The translations under genes and the position numbers were made by a program. From JAXDLK01 sp034666665 (GTDB lineage Bacteria; Desulfobacterota; Binatia; JACPRU01), in contig JAXDLK010000255.1 of assembly GCA_034666665.1 (NCBI GenBank), positions 1-7,836 on the forward strand: DNA of 7,836 nt, in the 5' to 3' direction. The notes under the pieces were generated by a model, which did no database searches, was not told the DNA's origin, and saw only the letters and a list, made by a program, of their open reading frames with translations. Of this stretch, positions 1-6,096 are shown one piece after another (position 1 is the first letter of the stretch; each line of letters starts with the position of its first letter).

Positions 1-1116
1 CGTTACCTGCACGACGCGGTCGACGCCGACCTCGCCGAGAAGATGGTCTTCCTCAGCGGTCCTCGTCAGGTCGGCAAGACGACGCTCGCGCTGGCCGTGG
101 CCGGCGCCACGGATACACGCGCCCCGGCCTACCTCAGCTGGGACGACGTACGCGCCCGCCCCCGCATCCGCCGTGGCGAGATCCCCGCGAACGAGCCGCG
201 GATCATTCTCGACGAGATCCACAAGTACGCGCGCTGGCGTGGTCTCGTGAAGGGCCTCTACGACACGCGAGCGCCCGGCCAGACGTTCGTGATCACCGGC
301 TCGGCGCGCCTGGAGGTCTACCGACGCGGCGGCGACTCCTTGCAAGGTCGCTACCATCCGTATCGATTGCATCCTCTCTCACTCTCCGAGGTCGGCGGCG
401 GTCGCGAGGCCGTCGAGGGACTCCTCCGATTCGGAGGCTTTCCGGAGCCGTTTTTTCGGGCTTCGGAGCGACATTGGCGCCGGTGGCAGCGCGAACGCCT
501 CGACCGAGTGATCCGTGACGACGTCCGGGATCTCGAACGGGTGCGTGAGGTCTCGTTGGTCGAGGTGCTCGCGGACGCGTTGCCGGCGCGTGTGGGATCT
601 CCGCTTTCGGTCAAAAGCCTCCGCGAGGATCTCGAAGTGGCCCACGACACCGCCGAACGGTGGATCATGATCCTGGAGAACCTCTTCGTCTGCTTCCGGA
701 TCGCTCCGTTCGGCGCGTCACGGATCCGCGCGGTCAAGAAGGAGCGGAAGCTCTATCTCTGGGATTGGTCCATGGTGGAGGAGCCCGGCGCACGGTTCGA
801 GAATCTCGTCGCCTCTCACCTGCTCAAGCTGTGTCATTTTCTCGAGGACACCGAAGGCCACCGCATGGAGCTGCGGTTTCTGCGCGACACGGACGGGCGC
901 GAAGTGGACTTCGTGGTGTTGCGCGACCGCAAGCCGCTTTTCGCCGTCGAGACCAAGATCGGGGAACGAGGGGTGAGTCCCGCGATTCGCTACTTCAAGG
1001 CGCGCATCGCGGTTCCTCGCTGGTACCAGACGCATCTCGGCCGCGAGGACGTCCTCGTCGACGGGGTACGGGTGCTGCCATTCGCGAAGCTGTGCGAGGA
1101 GACCGCGATTCCCTGA
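1..1116 (+). CDS. COG1373/DUF4143 AAA+ ATPase, 5' end outside the window
   Basis: The frame is open from base 1 and its first 14 codons (RYLHDAVDADLAEK) already match the family N-terminus, so the true start lies upstream and the ATG at 43 is internal. Numbering from that ATG: Walker A GPRQVGKTT (6-14), Walker B RIILDEIHK (53-61), a sensor-1-like VITGSARL (83-90), a helical middle region, then the DUF4143-type RFENLVASHLLK (251-262). The C-terminus keeps a PD-(D/E)xK-like set: EVDF (Asp289) and ETK (Glu303, Lys305). These P-loop ATPases are common in bacteria and archaea, often near toxin-antitoxin genes. Their cellular role is not established, and nuclease activity here is inference only. 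It converges with vapC1, leaving 126 bases with no gene and no clear terminator. The family call is firm. Confidence 0.9.
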   Translation, partial: RYLHDAVDADLAEKMVFLSGPRQVGKTTLALAVAGATDTRAPAYLSWDDVRARPRIRRGEIPANEPRIILDEIHKYARWRGLVKGLYDTRAPGQTFVITGSARLEVYRRGGDSLQGRYHPYRLHPLSLSEVGGGREAVEGLLRFGGFPEPFFRASERHWRRWQRERLDRVIRDDVRDLERVREVSLVEVLADALPARVGSPLSVKSLREDLEVAHDTAERWIMILENLFVCFRIAPFGASRIRAVKKERKLYLWDWSMVEEPGARFENLVASHLLKLCHFLEDTEGHRMELRFLRDTDGREVDFVVLRDRKPLFAVETKIGERGVSPAIRYFKARIAVPRWYQTHLGREDVLVDGVRVLPFAKLCEETAIP

Positions 1117-1242
1117 GGAAGGCGGCAGACAGGCTCGTGGCCGGTAGAAGATGGTCGATTCGCGTTCGGGATGAGTGGCGAGATCCCTTCGGTGCGCGCC
1201 AGTGGCAGGGTCGTGCCTCGTCCTTCTGCCGTACGTTTCCAC

Positions 1243-1626
1243 TCACCCCTGTCGGCCAGTGAAGAGCACGAGCTCGCCGACTTGCCGATAGTGGCGCCAG
1301 TCCCGAGTGAGAAGCGGGAGGCGCTTTACGAGCGCCGCGGCCGCAATGAGCGCATCTTCTTTGGGAACGTTGCGATACGCAGTCCGCAACGATGAGTACC
1401 GTGCGGCGATTCGTTGGTCGAGGCGAACCAAACGGTGTCGCCCGAGTACCTCGAGGATCGCATCCTTCTCCCGCGATCTCAGGCCTCGTTTCGCGAGCAG
1501 CTCCTTACGAGTGACGGCAGTGTAATAGATCGCGAAGCGAGGGTCATCGAGGATCGAGGCGAAGGTACCGGAGTTGAAATAGTCGATGAAGATGTCGGTC
1601 TCTACGAGGAGCCCGATCTTTGCCAC
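1243..1626 (-). CDS. vapC: VapC-family PIN-domain toxin (vapBC1)
   Basis: A protein of 127 residues, normal for a single-domain PIN toxin. The four expected metal-binding acidic positions are visible: Asp11 in ETDIFIDYF, Glu42 in TRKELLA, Asp91 in PKEDALIAAAAL and Asp109 in LLTRDWRHY. VapC toxins are Mg2+-dependent ribonucleases that cut tRNA, rRNA or other RNA, and are silenced by binding their antitoxin; the RNA target cannot be read from sequence. The start is GTG at 1626, supported by a GAGGAG Shine-Dalgarno sequence eight bases upstream. The gene begins inside the antitoxin gene (25-base overlap), which implies translational coupling. No frameshift or missing catalytic residue is seen, so the toxin looks functional. 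By convention a VapB partner makes this vapC. Confidence 0.88.
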   Translation of the reverse strand: MAKIGLLVETDIFIDYFNSGTFASILDDPRFAIYYTAVTRKELLAKRGLRSREKDAILEVLGRHRLVRLDQRIAARYSSLRTAYRNVPKEDALIAAAALVKRLPLLTRDWRHYRQVGELVLFTGRQG

Positions 1627-1871
1627 CGGCGGATCTCCTCGAGAAACGCGTCATCGGTCGCCTTGCCGGACCTTCGGCGCAGAGCCCGTACGTACGCTAC
1701 GGTGTCAGCCACATCCGTGTGACCATAGGGATTGAACTTCTCGCGGACCATCTCCTCGAGGATCGCTACAGGGTATACGCCCCGCTTCCTGGCAGCCCGA
1801 ACGACCAGCCGCTTGAGGTCCGGATCGAAGGAGAGGGTCCACTTGTCCTTCTTCAACGATGTTTTCGGCAT
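1602..1871 (-). CDS. vapB: Ribbon-helix-helix-type antitoxin (vapBC1)
   Basis: An 89-residue protein from the ATG at 1871; the frame extends upstream to 1940, but the extension looks non-coding. Residues 10-47 fit a ribbon-helix-helix DNA-binding fold: a short strand (KWTLSF), a first helix (PDLKRLVVRAARKRG) and a second helix (PVAILEEMVREKF). The acidic and aromatic C-terminus (DDAFLEEIRRWQRSG) resembles the tails of VapB-type antitoxins that wrap around the toxin. The gene lies directly before vapC1 and overlaps it by 25 bases. Its likely role is to neutralise VapC1 and repress the operon. A perfect inverted repeat 13 bases upstream of the start is a good operator candidate. The Shine-Dalgarno is only fair (AAGG about 12 bases upstream). 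The RHH assignment rests on pattern, not on a database match. Confidence 0.78.
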   Translation of the reverse strand: MPKTSLKKDKWTLSFDPDLKRLVVRAARKRGVYPVAILEEMVREKFNPYGHTDVADTVAYVRALRRRSGKATDDAFLEEIRRWQRSGSS

Positions 1872-1883
1872 GGAGACCTGCCT

Positions 1884-1900
1884 TACGTATGGAATACGTA
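1884..1900. promoter_or_regulatory. Perfect inverted repeat upstream of vapB1, candidate operator
   Basis: TACGTAT-GGA-ATACGTA is a perfect 7-base inverted repeat with a 3-base spacer, ending 13 bases before the vapB1 ATG. It is AT-rich in a GC-rich setting. RHH antitoxins usually bind short palindromes at or beside the promoter of their own operon, so this is the best operator candidate for vapBC1. A weak promoter (TGGACC, 16 bases, GATACG) would overlap it. Confidence 0.5.
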
Positions 1901-1961
1901 TCATCGTCCCTGTGCCGCGGTCCACGCCACGCTTGGGCACCGACGGCAGCTGTGTGTTCGT

Positions 1962-2060
1962 TGCGGAATACTGAAGTTCATCGTCGCGATGGCTCGCGCC
2001 GATTGTTGAATCTTCGACGAGATAGCGGCGTCGCGGCGGATGGTCGACGAGTCGTCTCCC
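1962..2060 (-). pseudogene. Decayed promoter and 5' stump of a vapB2-like antitoxin gene
   Basis: This stretch aligns with 2754-2853, the promoter and first codons of vapB2, at about 85 of 100 columns by hand, with one single-base gap. Read on the minus strand it keeps codons for ATMNFSIPQ, the N-terminus of VapB2. Past that point the match stops and the frame runs through unrelated residues to a stop at 1901. Every functional element has lost a key base: -35 TTGACC is now TCGACC, -10 TATCTT is TATCTC, the GGAG ribosome site is GGCG, and the ATG start is ATC. The 17-base promoter spacing is kept. An in-frame ATG at 1981 remains, but lacks a good ribosome site. The simplest reading is the remnant of a third toxin-antitoxin operon whose body was lost or replaced by vapBC1. 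Confidence 0.72.
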
Positions 2061-2106
2061 GCGAGCTCGGTGGAATACTCCCGCTCACTCGTGTGATGCC
2101 GCCGGC

Positions 2107-2124
2107 CCGGACCGCTACGTCCGG
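2107..2124 (-). terminator. Stem-loop over the end of vapC2
   Basis: CCGGAC and GTCCGG form a perfect 6-bp stem with a 6-base loop that contains the vapC2 stop codon. There is no T-run after it in the direction of transcription, so it is at best a weak or Rho-assisted terminator, or a 3'-end stabilising hairpin. Confidence 0.25.
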
Positions 2125-2552
2125 TCGTCGGCCGCGACGTAATCGGCCAGTCTGCGGATGGCCCCAAACCGCTTCGCCTTTCGGAAGTAACGATCGTCGG
2201 CGGTCACCAGCTCCGCGCCGGCCCTACGCAAGGCGATCGCATGGTACAGCGTGTCGAACAGATGATGCCGGAGCTCCTCGGCCAGCCGGCAGCCGACGGC
2301 GTAGGTTCCCTCGTCATCGTCGATGGGCAACTCCAGCGAATGAAGGAGCCGGACTGCGCGATCGGCAGCGTGTGGACGCAGGCGAACGACGACGGCGGCG
2401 GTTTCCACGATCCAGTGCGGCGGCTGGACGAGGTTCAATCGATCCCGTTGGAGATCGTCAAGCATCGCCATCGCCTCGGCCGTGTGCTCCTCGGTCCGAT
2501 CAGGCAAGATCCACTTGACGACGACGCTCGCATCCGCGACGAGGACTCTCAC
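2115..2552 (-). CDS. vapC: VapC-family PIN-domain toxin (vapBC2)
   Basis: A 145-residue PIN-domain protein with all four acidic positions: Asp7 in VADASVVVKWIL, Glu50 in PPHWIVETA, Asp100 in LFDTLYHAIAL, and Asp119 (or Asp120) in LVTADDRYFRKA. This is the classic VapC arrangement of an Mg2+-dependent RNase toxin; the RNA target is unknown. The start is GTG at 2552, and its last two bases form the start of the TGA stop of vapB2 (a GTGA overlap), so translation is almost certainly coupled. It is only distantly like VapC1: the motifs around each catalytic residue differ, so the two toxins are not a recent duplication. No damage is visible. Confidence 0.9.
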   Translation of the reverse strand: MRVLVADASVVVKWILPDRTEEHTAEAMAMLDDLQRDRLNLVQPPHWIVETAAVVVRLRPHAADRAVRLLHSLELPIDDDEGTYAVGCRLAEELRHHLFDTLYHAIALRRAGAELVTADDRYFRKAKRFGAIRRLADYVAADDRT

Positions 2553-2782
2553 GGACGGCCGACGCCGCGCGCCCGCGGGATTTCACCGGGGCGTACGGGC
2601 GCGATGTCTCGTCGCAACTCCAACAGCGCGTCGATGGCCTTCGCGCGCCGACGCTTCCGCTGCTCCTCCGCCACCGCGCTCTCGATCAAAGCCGTGATCA
2701 CCGCGCTCTTGTTACGCCCGCGGAACGCCCGATCGAATGCGTCCTTCACGGGCTGCGGAATGCTGAAGTTCATCGTTGCCAT
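2549..2782 (-). CDS. vapB: Ribbon-helix-helix antitoxin (vapBC2)
   Basis: A 77-residue protein starting at the ATG at 2782, preceded six bases upstream by GGAG. Residues 3-36 have the CopG/Arc-like layout: strand MNFSIP, helix VKDAFDRAF, turn GRNK and helix SAVITALIESAV. The remainder is a basic stretch (QRKRRRAKAID) and a Pro/Arg-rich tail (PVRPGEIPRARG), the part expected to bind the toxin. It should neutralise VapC2 and, as a dimer, bind its own promoter, where a 19-base imperfect palindrome lies between the -10 element and the start codon. The stop overlaps the vapC2 start. Its N-terminal codons also survive in the decayed copy at 1962-1990. Confidence 0.88.
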   Translation of the reverse strand: MATMNFSIPQPVKDAFDRAFRGRNKSAVITALIESAVAEEQRKRRRAKAIDALLELRRDIAPVRPGEIPRARGVGRP

Positions 2783-2794
2783 GCAGCGCTCCGA

Positions 2795-2813
2795 TTGTTG
2801 AAATCTTCGACAA
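2795..2813. promoter_or_regulatory. Imperfect palindrome, candidate VapB2 operator
   Basis: TTGTTGAAATCTTCGACAA pairs at 7 of 9 positions around its centre (TTGT.GAA and TTC.ACAA arms). It abuts the -10 element and lies over the probable transcription start, a usual place for an RHH antitoxin operator. The copy in the decayed leader has lost one central A and changed one outer arm base. Confidence 0.5.
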
Positions 2814-2840
2814 GATAGCCGCGTCGCGGCGGACGGTCAA
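2812..2840 (-). promoter_or_regulatory. Sigma-70-like promoter of vapBC2
   Basis: On the minus strand TTGACC (2840-2835) is followed after exactly 17 bases by TATCTT (2817-2812). This predicts a transcript starting near 2805, with a leader of about 20 bases before the vapB2 ATG. It is the clearest promoter in the window. The homologous spot in the decayed copy reads TCGACC-17-TATCTC. Confidence 0.6.
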
Positions 2841-2853
2841 CGAACGGTCTCCC

Positions 2854-3170
2854 GGATGCGTCGAGCTCCGGGTTCGCCGCCCCGGTCCGACTGCCGGCGG
2901 CGCGACTCGCGCCCTTGCCGCCTCACGAGCACTGCCGTGTACGCGCTCCACACCATGCCGAAGCGCGAGGCTTCGCTCCTCGGCGAGCTCGTGGAGATCC
3001 ATGCTCGCCGATCGTAGCGCGGCGGCGACGGAGATTCACGCGCACCACGGACGCGGATCGGAATTCCGGAGGATCCTTCCATCGCGCGTGAATGGCTGCC
3101 GGGGTTCCTGGCAAGCGAACCTCCCCCCCGCTTGACGGCGGACGGCGCGCCCGGGTCTTCGACTGCAGCG
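2854..3170. other. Gene-poor spacer with a possible gene stump at its centre
   Basis: No convincing gene lies between the vapBC2 promoter and the end of the broken ATPase gene. On the minus strand an ATG at 3002 opens with MDLHELAEERSLALRHG, followed by Arg/Ala-rich and then promoter-derived sequence. That opening has the look of a real protein N-terminus (amphipathic, low in Arg), and from memory it resembles N-termini of small uncharacterised proteins near toxin genes; I could not verify this. It has no clear ribosome site and the similarity fades within about 35 codons. It may be a gene fragment or chance. Near 3121 there is a C7 run and GC-rich filler. Confidence 0.3.
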
Positions 3171-4307
3171 TCAGAACCCCCGCTCGAGCTCGCGGAGAAA
3201 TCCTGCGAGCGGCAGAACTTCGATGCCGCGCTCGGGAACGAGGCGCTCGGTTCCGAGATATACGACGATCCGCCGCCGCACGCCCCGCAGCTCGCCGATC
3301 GCGCGTAAGCCCTTCACGAACTCGGGACGAAATCGACGCGACGCCTTCGCCTCGATCGCCACGAGCTCGCGCCCCGCGCCGGAGGAGAAAATCGACCTCG
3401 GTCGATTTCGATTCTGCGGGCGCCCAGTACGTCCAGTCTTCGAAAAGTCCGCGATAATCACCGTACGCCCGGAGGAGCGCCGCGACCCAGCCCTCGAACA
3501 GCTTGCCGACGGATTCCGCGTCCGGGTCGCCGCGGTTGCGCGACAGCGCCCGGACGAGCCCCGGGTCCACCCAGTAGAGCTTCGGATGTCGCTTCTCGCG
3601 AACACGGAGCCGGCTCGCGAAGGCCGGCAATCGAAACGTGAACAAGGTGTCCTCGAGGATCTCGAGATAGCCCTGCGCGGTCGTTCGCGCGACACCCGCG
3701 TCACGAGCGAGCGCGGAGACGTTGAGAGCTTCGGCGTGGAAGAGCGCCGCGATCGGCAGAAAATGCGCGAATCCCGGAAGGTTCCGGGTCACGGCCTCTG
3801 CTTGGATTTCCTCCTTCAGATACATCTGTACGTACGCGTCGAGAGAATCTCGAGGCGAATCGGACATCCATATGATCGGGAGAGTGCCCGTCGCGAGCGC
3901 TCGGTCGAGATGGAAATCGGCCCCGAGCTCCTCCGGAACGAATGGATGGAGGCTTCGCCGAACCGCGCGACTGGCGAGCAGGTTGACGCCGGCCCGGCGG
4001 AGCTTTCGCGCGCTGGATCCTATGAGGACGAACCGGAGCCGCTTTTCCTCGATCTTCTGATGGACGACGTTCAAGAGTCCCGGCACCGCTGGACCTCGTC
4101 GACGACCACCTCGGAGCGGTCCGGTAGTGCCTCCAGCTCTGCCGAGAAAAGGCCGGGGTCGACGAGGAGTCTCTGGTAACGGGACTCGTCGAGCAGATCG
4201 ACCCAGTGGGCTCGCGGGTGTTGCCGGCGGACCCACGTGCTCTTTCCGGTGCCGCGGGCGCCGAAAAGGAAGTACGACCCCCTCGGGGGACGAAACAGCC
4301 GGTTCAC
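3171..4307 (-). pseudogene. COG1373/DUF4143 AAA+ ATPase broken by two opposite frameshifts
   Basis: Reading across two frame changes gives a full-length protein of about 378 residues. The first frame (GTG start at 4307) gives Walker A GARGTGKST (16-24) and Walker B VVVDEVQR (67-74), then would stop at once. The expected continuation, VPGLLNVVHQK, lies in the -1 frame, as if one G were missing opposite the CC at 4086-4087. That frame carries FVLIGSSARKL, NLLASRA, the helical middle region with YLEILEDTLFTFRLP, and STEVDFLLRRG. At a CCCC run (3372-3375) one extra base moves it back to the original frame for GRELVAIEAK and the C-terminus, ending FLRELERGF. The EVDF and EAK residues form the same nuclease-like pair as in the ATPase at 1-1116. 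No other damage is visible, so this is either a very recent pseudogene or two sequencing errors. The start is uncertain because no good ribosome site is seen. Confidence 0.82.
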
Positions 4308-4328
4308 GCACGCCGGCCATGTCGGCAG

Positions 4329-4341
4329 TTTACGGCGTAAA
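4329..4341. promoter_or_regulatory. Short perfect palindrome upstream of the broken ATPase gene
   Basis: TTTACG-G-CGTAAA is a perfect 6-base inverted repeat around a single base, 22 bases before the GTG start at 4307. AT-rich symmetric sites are rare in this DNA, so it may be a regulator binding site. No clear -35/-10 pair goes with it. Confidence 0.3.
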
Positions 4342-4365
4342 ATGACGGCATTCCACTCGGGCTTT

Positions 4366-4403
4366 CATGCACCGTCGAGGCGGCCGCGCAGCAGTGGTGC
4401 ATG
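4366..4403. repeat. Inverted repeat, possible hairpin
   Basis: CATGCACC and GGTGCATG are perfect 8-base inverted arms separated by 22 bases that contain GCGGCCGC. It lies between the end of the PucR-type gene and the start of the ATPase gene. No T-run follows in either direction. Confidence 0.4.
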
Positions 4404-4405
4404 GG

Positions 4406-4433
4406 TCCGACTTTGCTCATGAGTGAAGTCGGA
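4406..4433. repeat. 28-bp dyad, strong hairpin or operator
   Basis: The arms TCCGACTT and AAGTCGGA pair perfectly and enclose TG-CTCATGAG-TG. The central eight bases are themselves a perfect palindrome, and the two flanking positions on each side can form G-U pairs in RNA. As RNA this would be one nearly continuous stem; as DNA it is a large two-fold site. It lies about 90 bases after the PucR-type gene stop. It could help end that transcript, although no T-run is present, or bind a dimeric protein. Confidence 0.45.
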
Positions 4434-4518
4434 TCGAGTGGACTTTGCCGTGCCCTCGGCGATGCAACGGGGCCGGTGCTTGCTGGCAGGCCCCCGGACC
4501 TCGGGTCGGCTGTGATTC

Positions 4519-5958
4519 TCAGCGCGACGCGGGACTGCGGGGAGCGCGCGGTTTCGGCGTCGCAGCGGGCGCTCGGTCGCCGACGTTGCCGTTCGGCTCC
4601 TGGCCGTTCGTCGAGGGGCGCGGCGTCTGCAAAGCGAGCAGGCGAAGCGCCATCTCGGTCCGCAGCCGGTGATCGTGATGATCGAGATCGAGCCCGGTGA
4701 GACGGTGGATCTGCCGGATCCGGTAGGCGAGCGTGTTCGGGTGAATGTCCAGCAGTCCGGCCGCCACCTTCAGGTTCGTGCCGCCGCGGAAATAGGCGTC
4801 CAGGGTCTCGACCATTCGCCGGCCGCTGGTGCCGAGCTCGAGCAGCGGCCCCAGCGTGTCGCGGACGAGACGATGTCCGGCGCGCGCGCCGGTCTCGAGC
4901 GTGTCGTGCACGACGTACGAGTCGTAGAAGAAGACGATCTGGTCCGGCTCGAGCGTGCGGCCGATCTCGATCGCGCGGGTCGCTTCGCGGCAGGCGGCAC
5001 GAACGCCGACGACGCCGGCGACCCGACCGGAGACGCCCACGCATACCGTCAGAGCTCCGGCCGCCGCGGCGACCGCGCGGGAGAGCTTCGCGCGGTCGAG
5101 CGCCGCGTCTCTGCCGCCGCCGGGTGACGGGACCAGCAGGATCAAGTCGGACCCGCGCTCGACCGCGACGACGTCCTCGAGTGACATGCCGGCCGCCTCC
5201 GCGATGGCGGTACCGAGCGGCACCGCCGGGAGCACGGCGTTGGCGGCGGTCGTCGAGGCCAGCACCAGATGGAACTCATGCTCGAGGTCGAGACCGACTC
5301 CGCCCGCGCGCGCCTTCAGCTCCTCGTCCGAGGAGATGCTGCCGTCGATGATCGCGTCGAAGAGCGCGCGCAGCATCTGCTCGCGCTGGCGCGCCTGCCC
5401 GCCCTGCTCCGCACAGTACGACTCGGCCACCGCTCCGCAGATCTGCTCGTGGTGGCGAAAGGCCCAGGCGGCGCGCAACAGGAGCTCCTGCTGGAGGCGC
5501 GGCCGCCGGATCACACGAGCGACGAGCTCGCCCCACAGGACCCACATGCCCTTCCGGTACGCGTTCAGGTGCGCGTGCAGCGGGATGCCCTGGTGCACGC
5601 GACGGCGGGCGAAGTGGCGAGCGGCGGCGAGCTCGTCGTCGCTCGCTTCGCGTCCGTCGACGACCTGGCCGTAGAAGACGGGGACGTTCGCGCGCACGAC
5701 CTGCCGGATCTCGTTCCAGACCGACGCATCCTTGACGAGCCCGTACTCGGGGATGCCGCGAATGACCGCGGCGAGCTCTTGGGCGAGTCCTGCGGCATCC
5801 TGCTTCAGCTCGGCGGCAACCGCTTGGAGCTCGCGCGACGCGGGTCTCGGGCTATCCGCCTGATCGCGGACGAGGCTGACGTCGAGCGCCGTCATTTCGA
5901 CGATCTGCCGCGAACGATCGCGCGGCGCAGCCGCTGCCTTGGCGAGACGGTTCGTCAT
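4519..5958 (-). CDS. PucR/CdaR-family transcriptional regulator
   Basis: A 479-residue protein with three parts. Residues about 44-185 are a helical N-terminal domain of the RsbRD/PucR type, including HQGIPLHAHLNAYRKG (122-137). Residues about 225-345 form the GGDEF-like middle domain usual in this family. Residues 380-445 are the PucR C-terminal helix-turn-helix: LDAYFRGGTNLKVAAGLL, then HPNTLAYRIRQIHRLTG. The last 35 residues are disordered (Pro/Ala/Arg). Members such as PucR and CdaR activate catabolic genes for purines, sugar acids or amino acids in response to a metabolite; the ligand here is unknown. The ATG at 5958 has a poorly spaced AAGG. The next Met is residue 22, so the start could be either. 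It is co-directional with and downstream of the amidase gene, separated by 138 bases, and may control it. Naming beyond the family is not justified. Confidence 0.88.
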   Translation of the reverse strand: MTNRLAKAAAAPRDRSRQIVEMTALDVSLVRDQADSPRPASRELQAVAAELKQDAAGLAQELAAVIRGIPEYGLVKDASVWNEIRQVVRANVPVFYGQVVDGREASDDELAAARHFARRRVHQGIPLHAHLNAYRKGMWVLWGELVARVIRRPRLQQELLLRAAWAFRHHEQICGAVAESYCAEQGGQARQREQMLRALFDAIIDGSISSDEELKARAGGVGLDLEHEFHLVLASTTAANAVLPAVPLGTAIAEAAGMSLEDVVAVERGSDLILLVPSPGGGRDAALDRAKLSRAVAAAAGALTVCVGVSGRVAGVVGVRAACREATRAIEIGRTLEPDQIVFFYDSYVVHDTLETGARAGHRLVRDTLGPLLELGTSGRRMVETLDAYFRGGTNLKVAAGLLDIHPNTLAYRIRQIHRLTGLDLDHHDHRLRTEMALRLLALQTPRPSTNGQEPNGNVGDRAPAATPKPRAPRSPASR

Positions 5959-6036
5959 CGACCTTCGCTCTGGGTGCCGTCGACGACCAGGGACACTCCT
6001 GCTCGACGATCCTGATTTTGCATCGATACGAGGGCC

Positions 6037-6065
6037 CTTTTAGTCCACGGCACCGCTCGCGGCAA
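6037..6065 (-). promoter_or_regulatory. Candidate promoter of the PucR-type gene
   Basis: On the minus strand TTGCCG (6065-6060) and TAAAAG (6042-6037) are 17 bases apart, in the 138-base gap between the amidase stop and the regulator start. The match to consensus is moderate and the leader would be about 70 bases. A GC-only palindrome (GGCGGCGCCGCC) lies just after the amidase stop but has no T-run. Confidence 0.3.
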
Positions 6066-6096
6066 GAAATGTTTCGCCGGGCGGCGCCGCCGCCGC

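Larger units (their letters stand above)
2754..2853 (-). repeat. Intact member of the 100-bp vapB leader repeat
   Basis: This is the second copy of the direct repeat also found at 1962-2060, in the same orientation. It spans codons 1-10 of vapB2, the ribosome site, operator and promoter. Here all elements are in consensus-like form, unlike in the other copy, so this one is the functional copy. Confidence 0.75.

Noticed and set aside
1117..1242. A terminator or small gene between the left ATPase gene and vapC1.
   Set aside because: Only short, imperfect inverted repeats and no T-run are present. The frames there are overlaps of neighbouring genes.
3372..4087. Programmed ribosomal frameshifting in the ATPase gene.
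   Set aside because: It would need a -1 and a +1 event in one message. Neither junction has a recognisable slippery heptamer or a clear downstream stimulator. Mutation or read error is simpler.
2923..4320. A single 465-codon minus-strand gene starting at the ATG at 4320.
   Set aside because: Only its middle (about 4085 to 3375) is protein-like. The first 80 and last 130 codons are shadow frames, and the true Walker motifs and C-terminus are in another frame. It is better described as a frameshifted ATPase gene.
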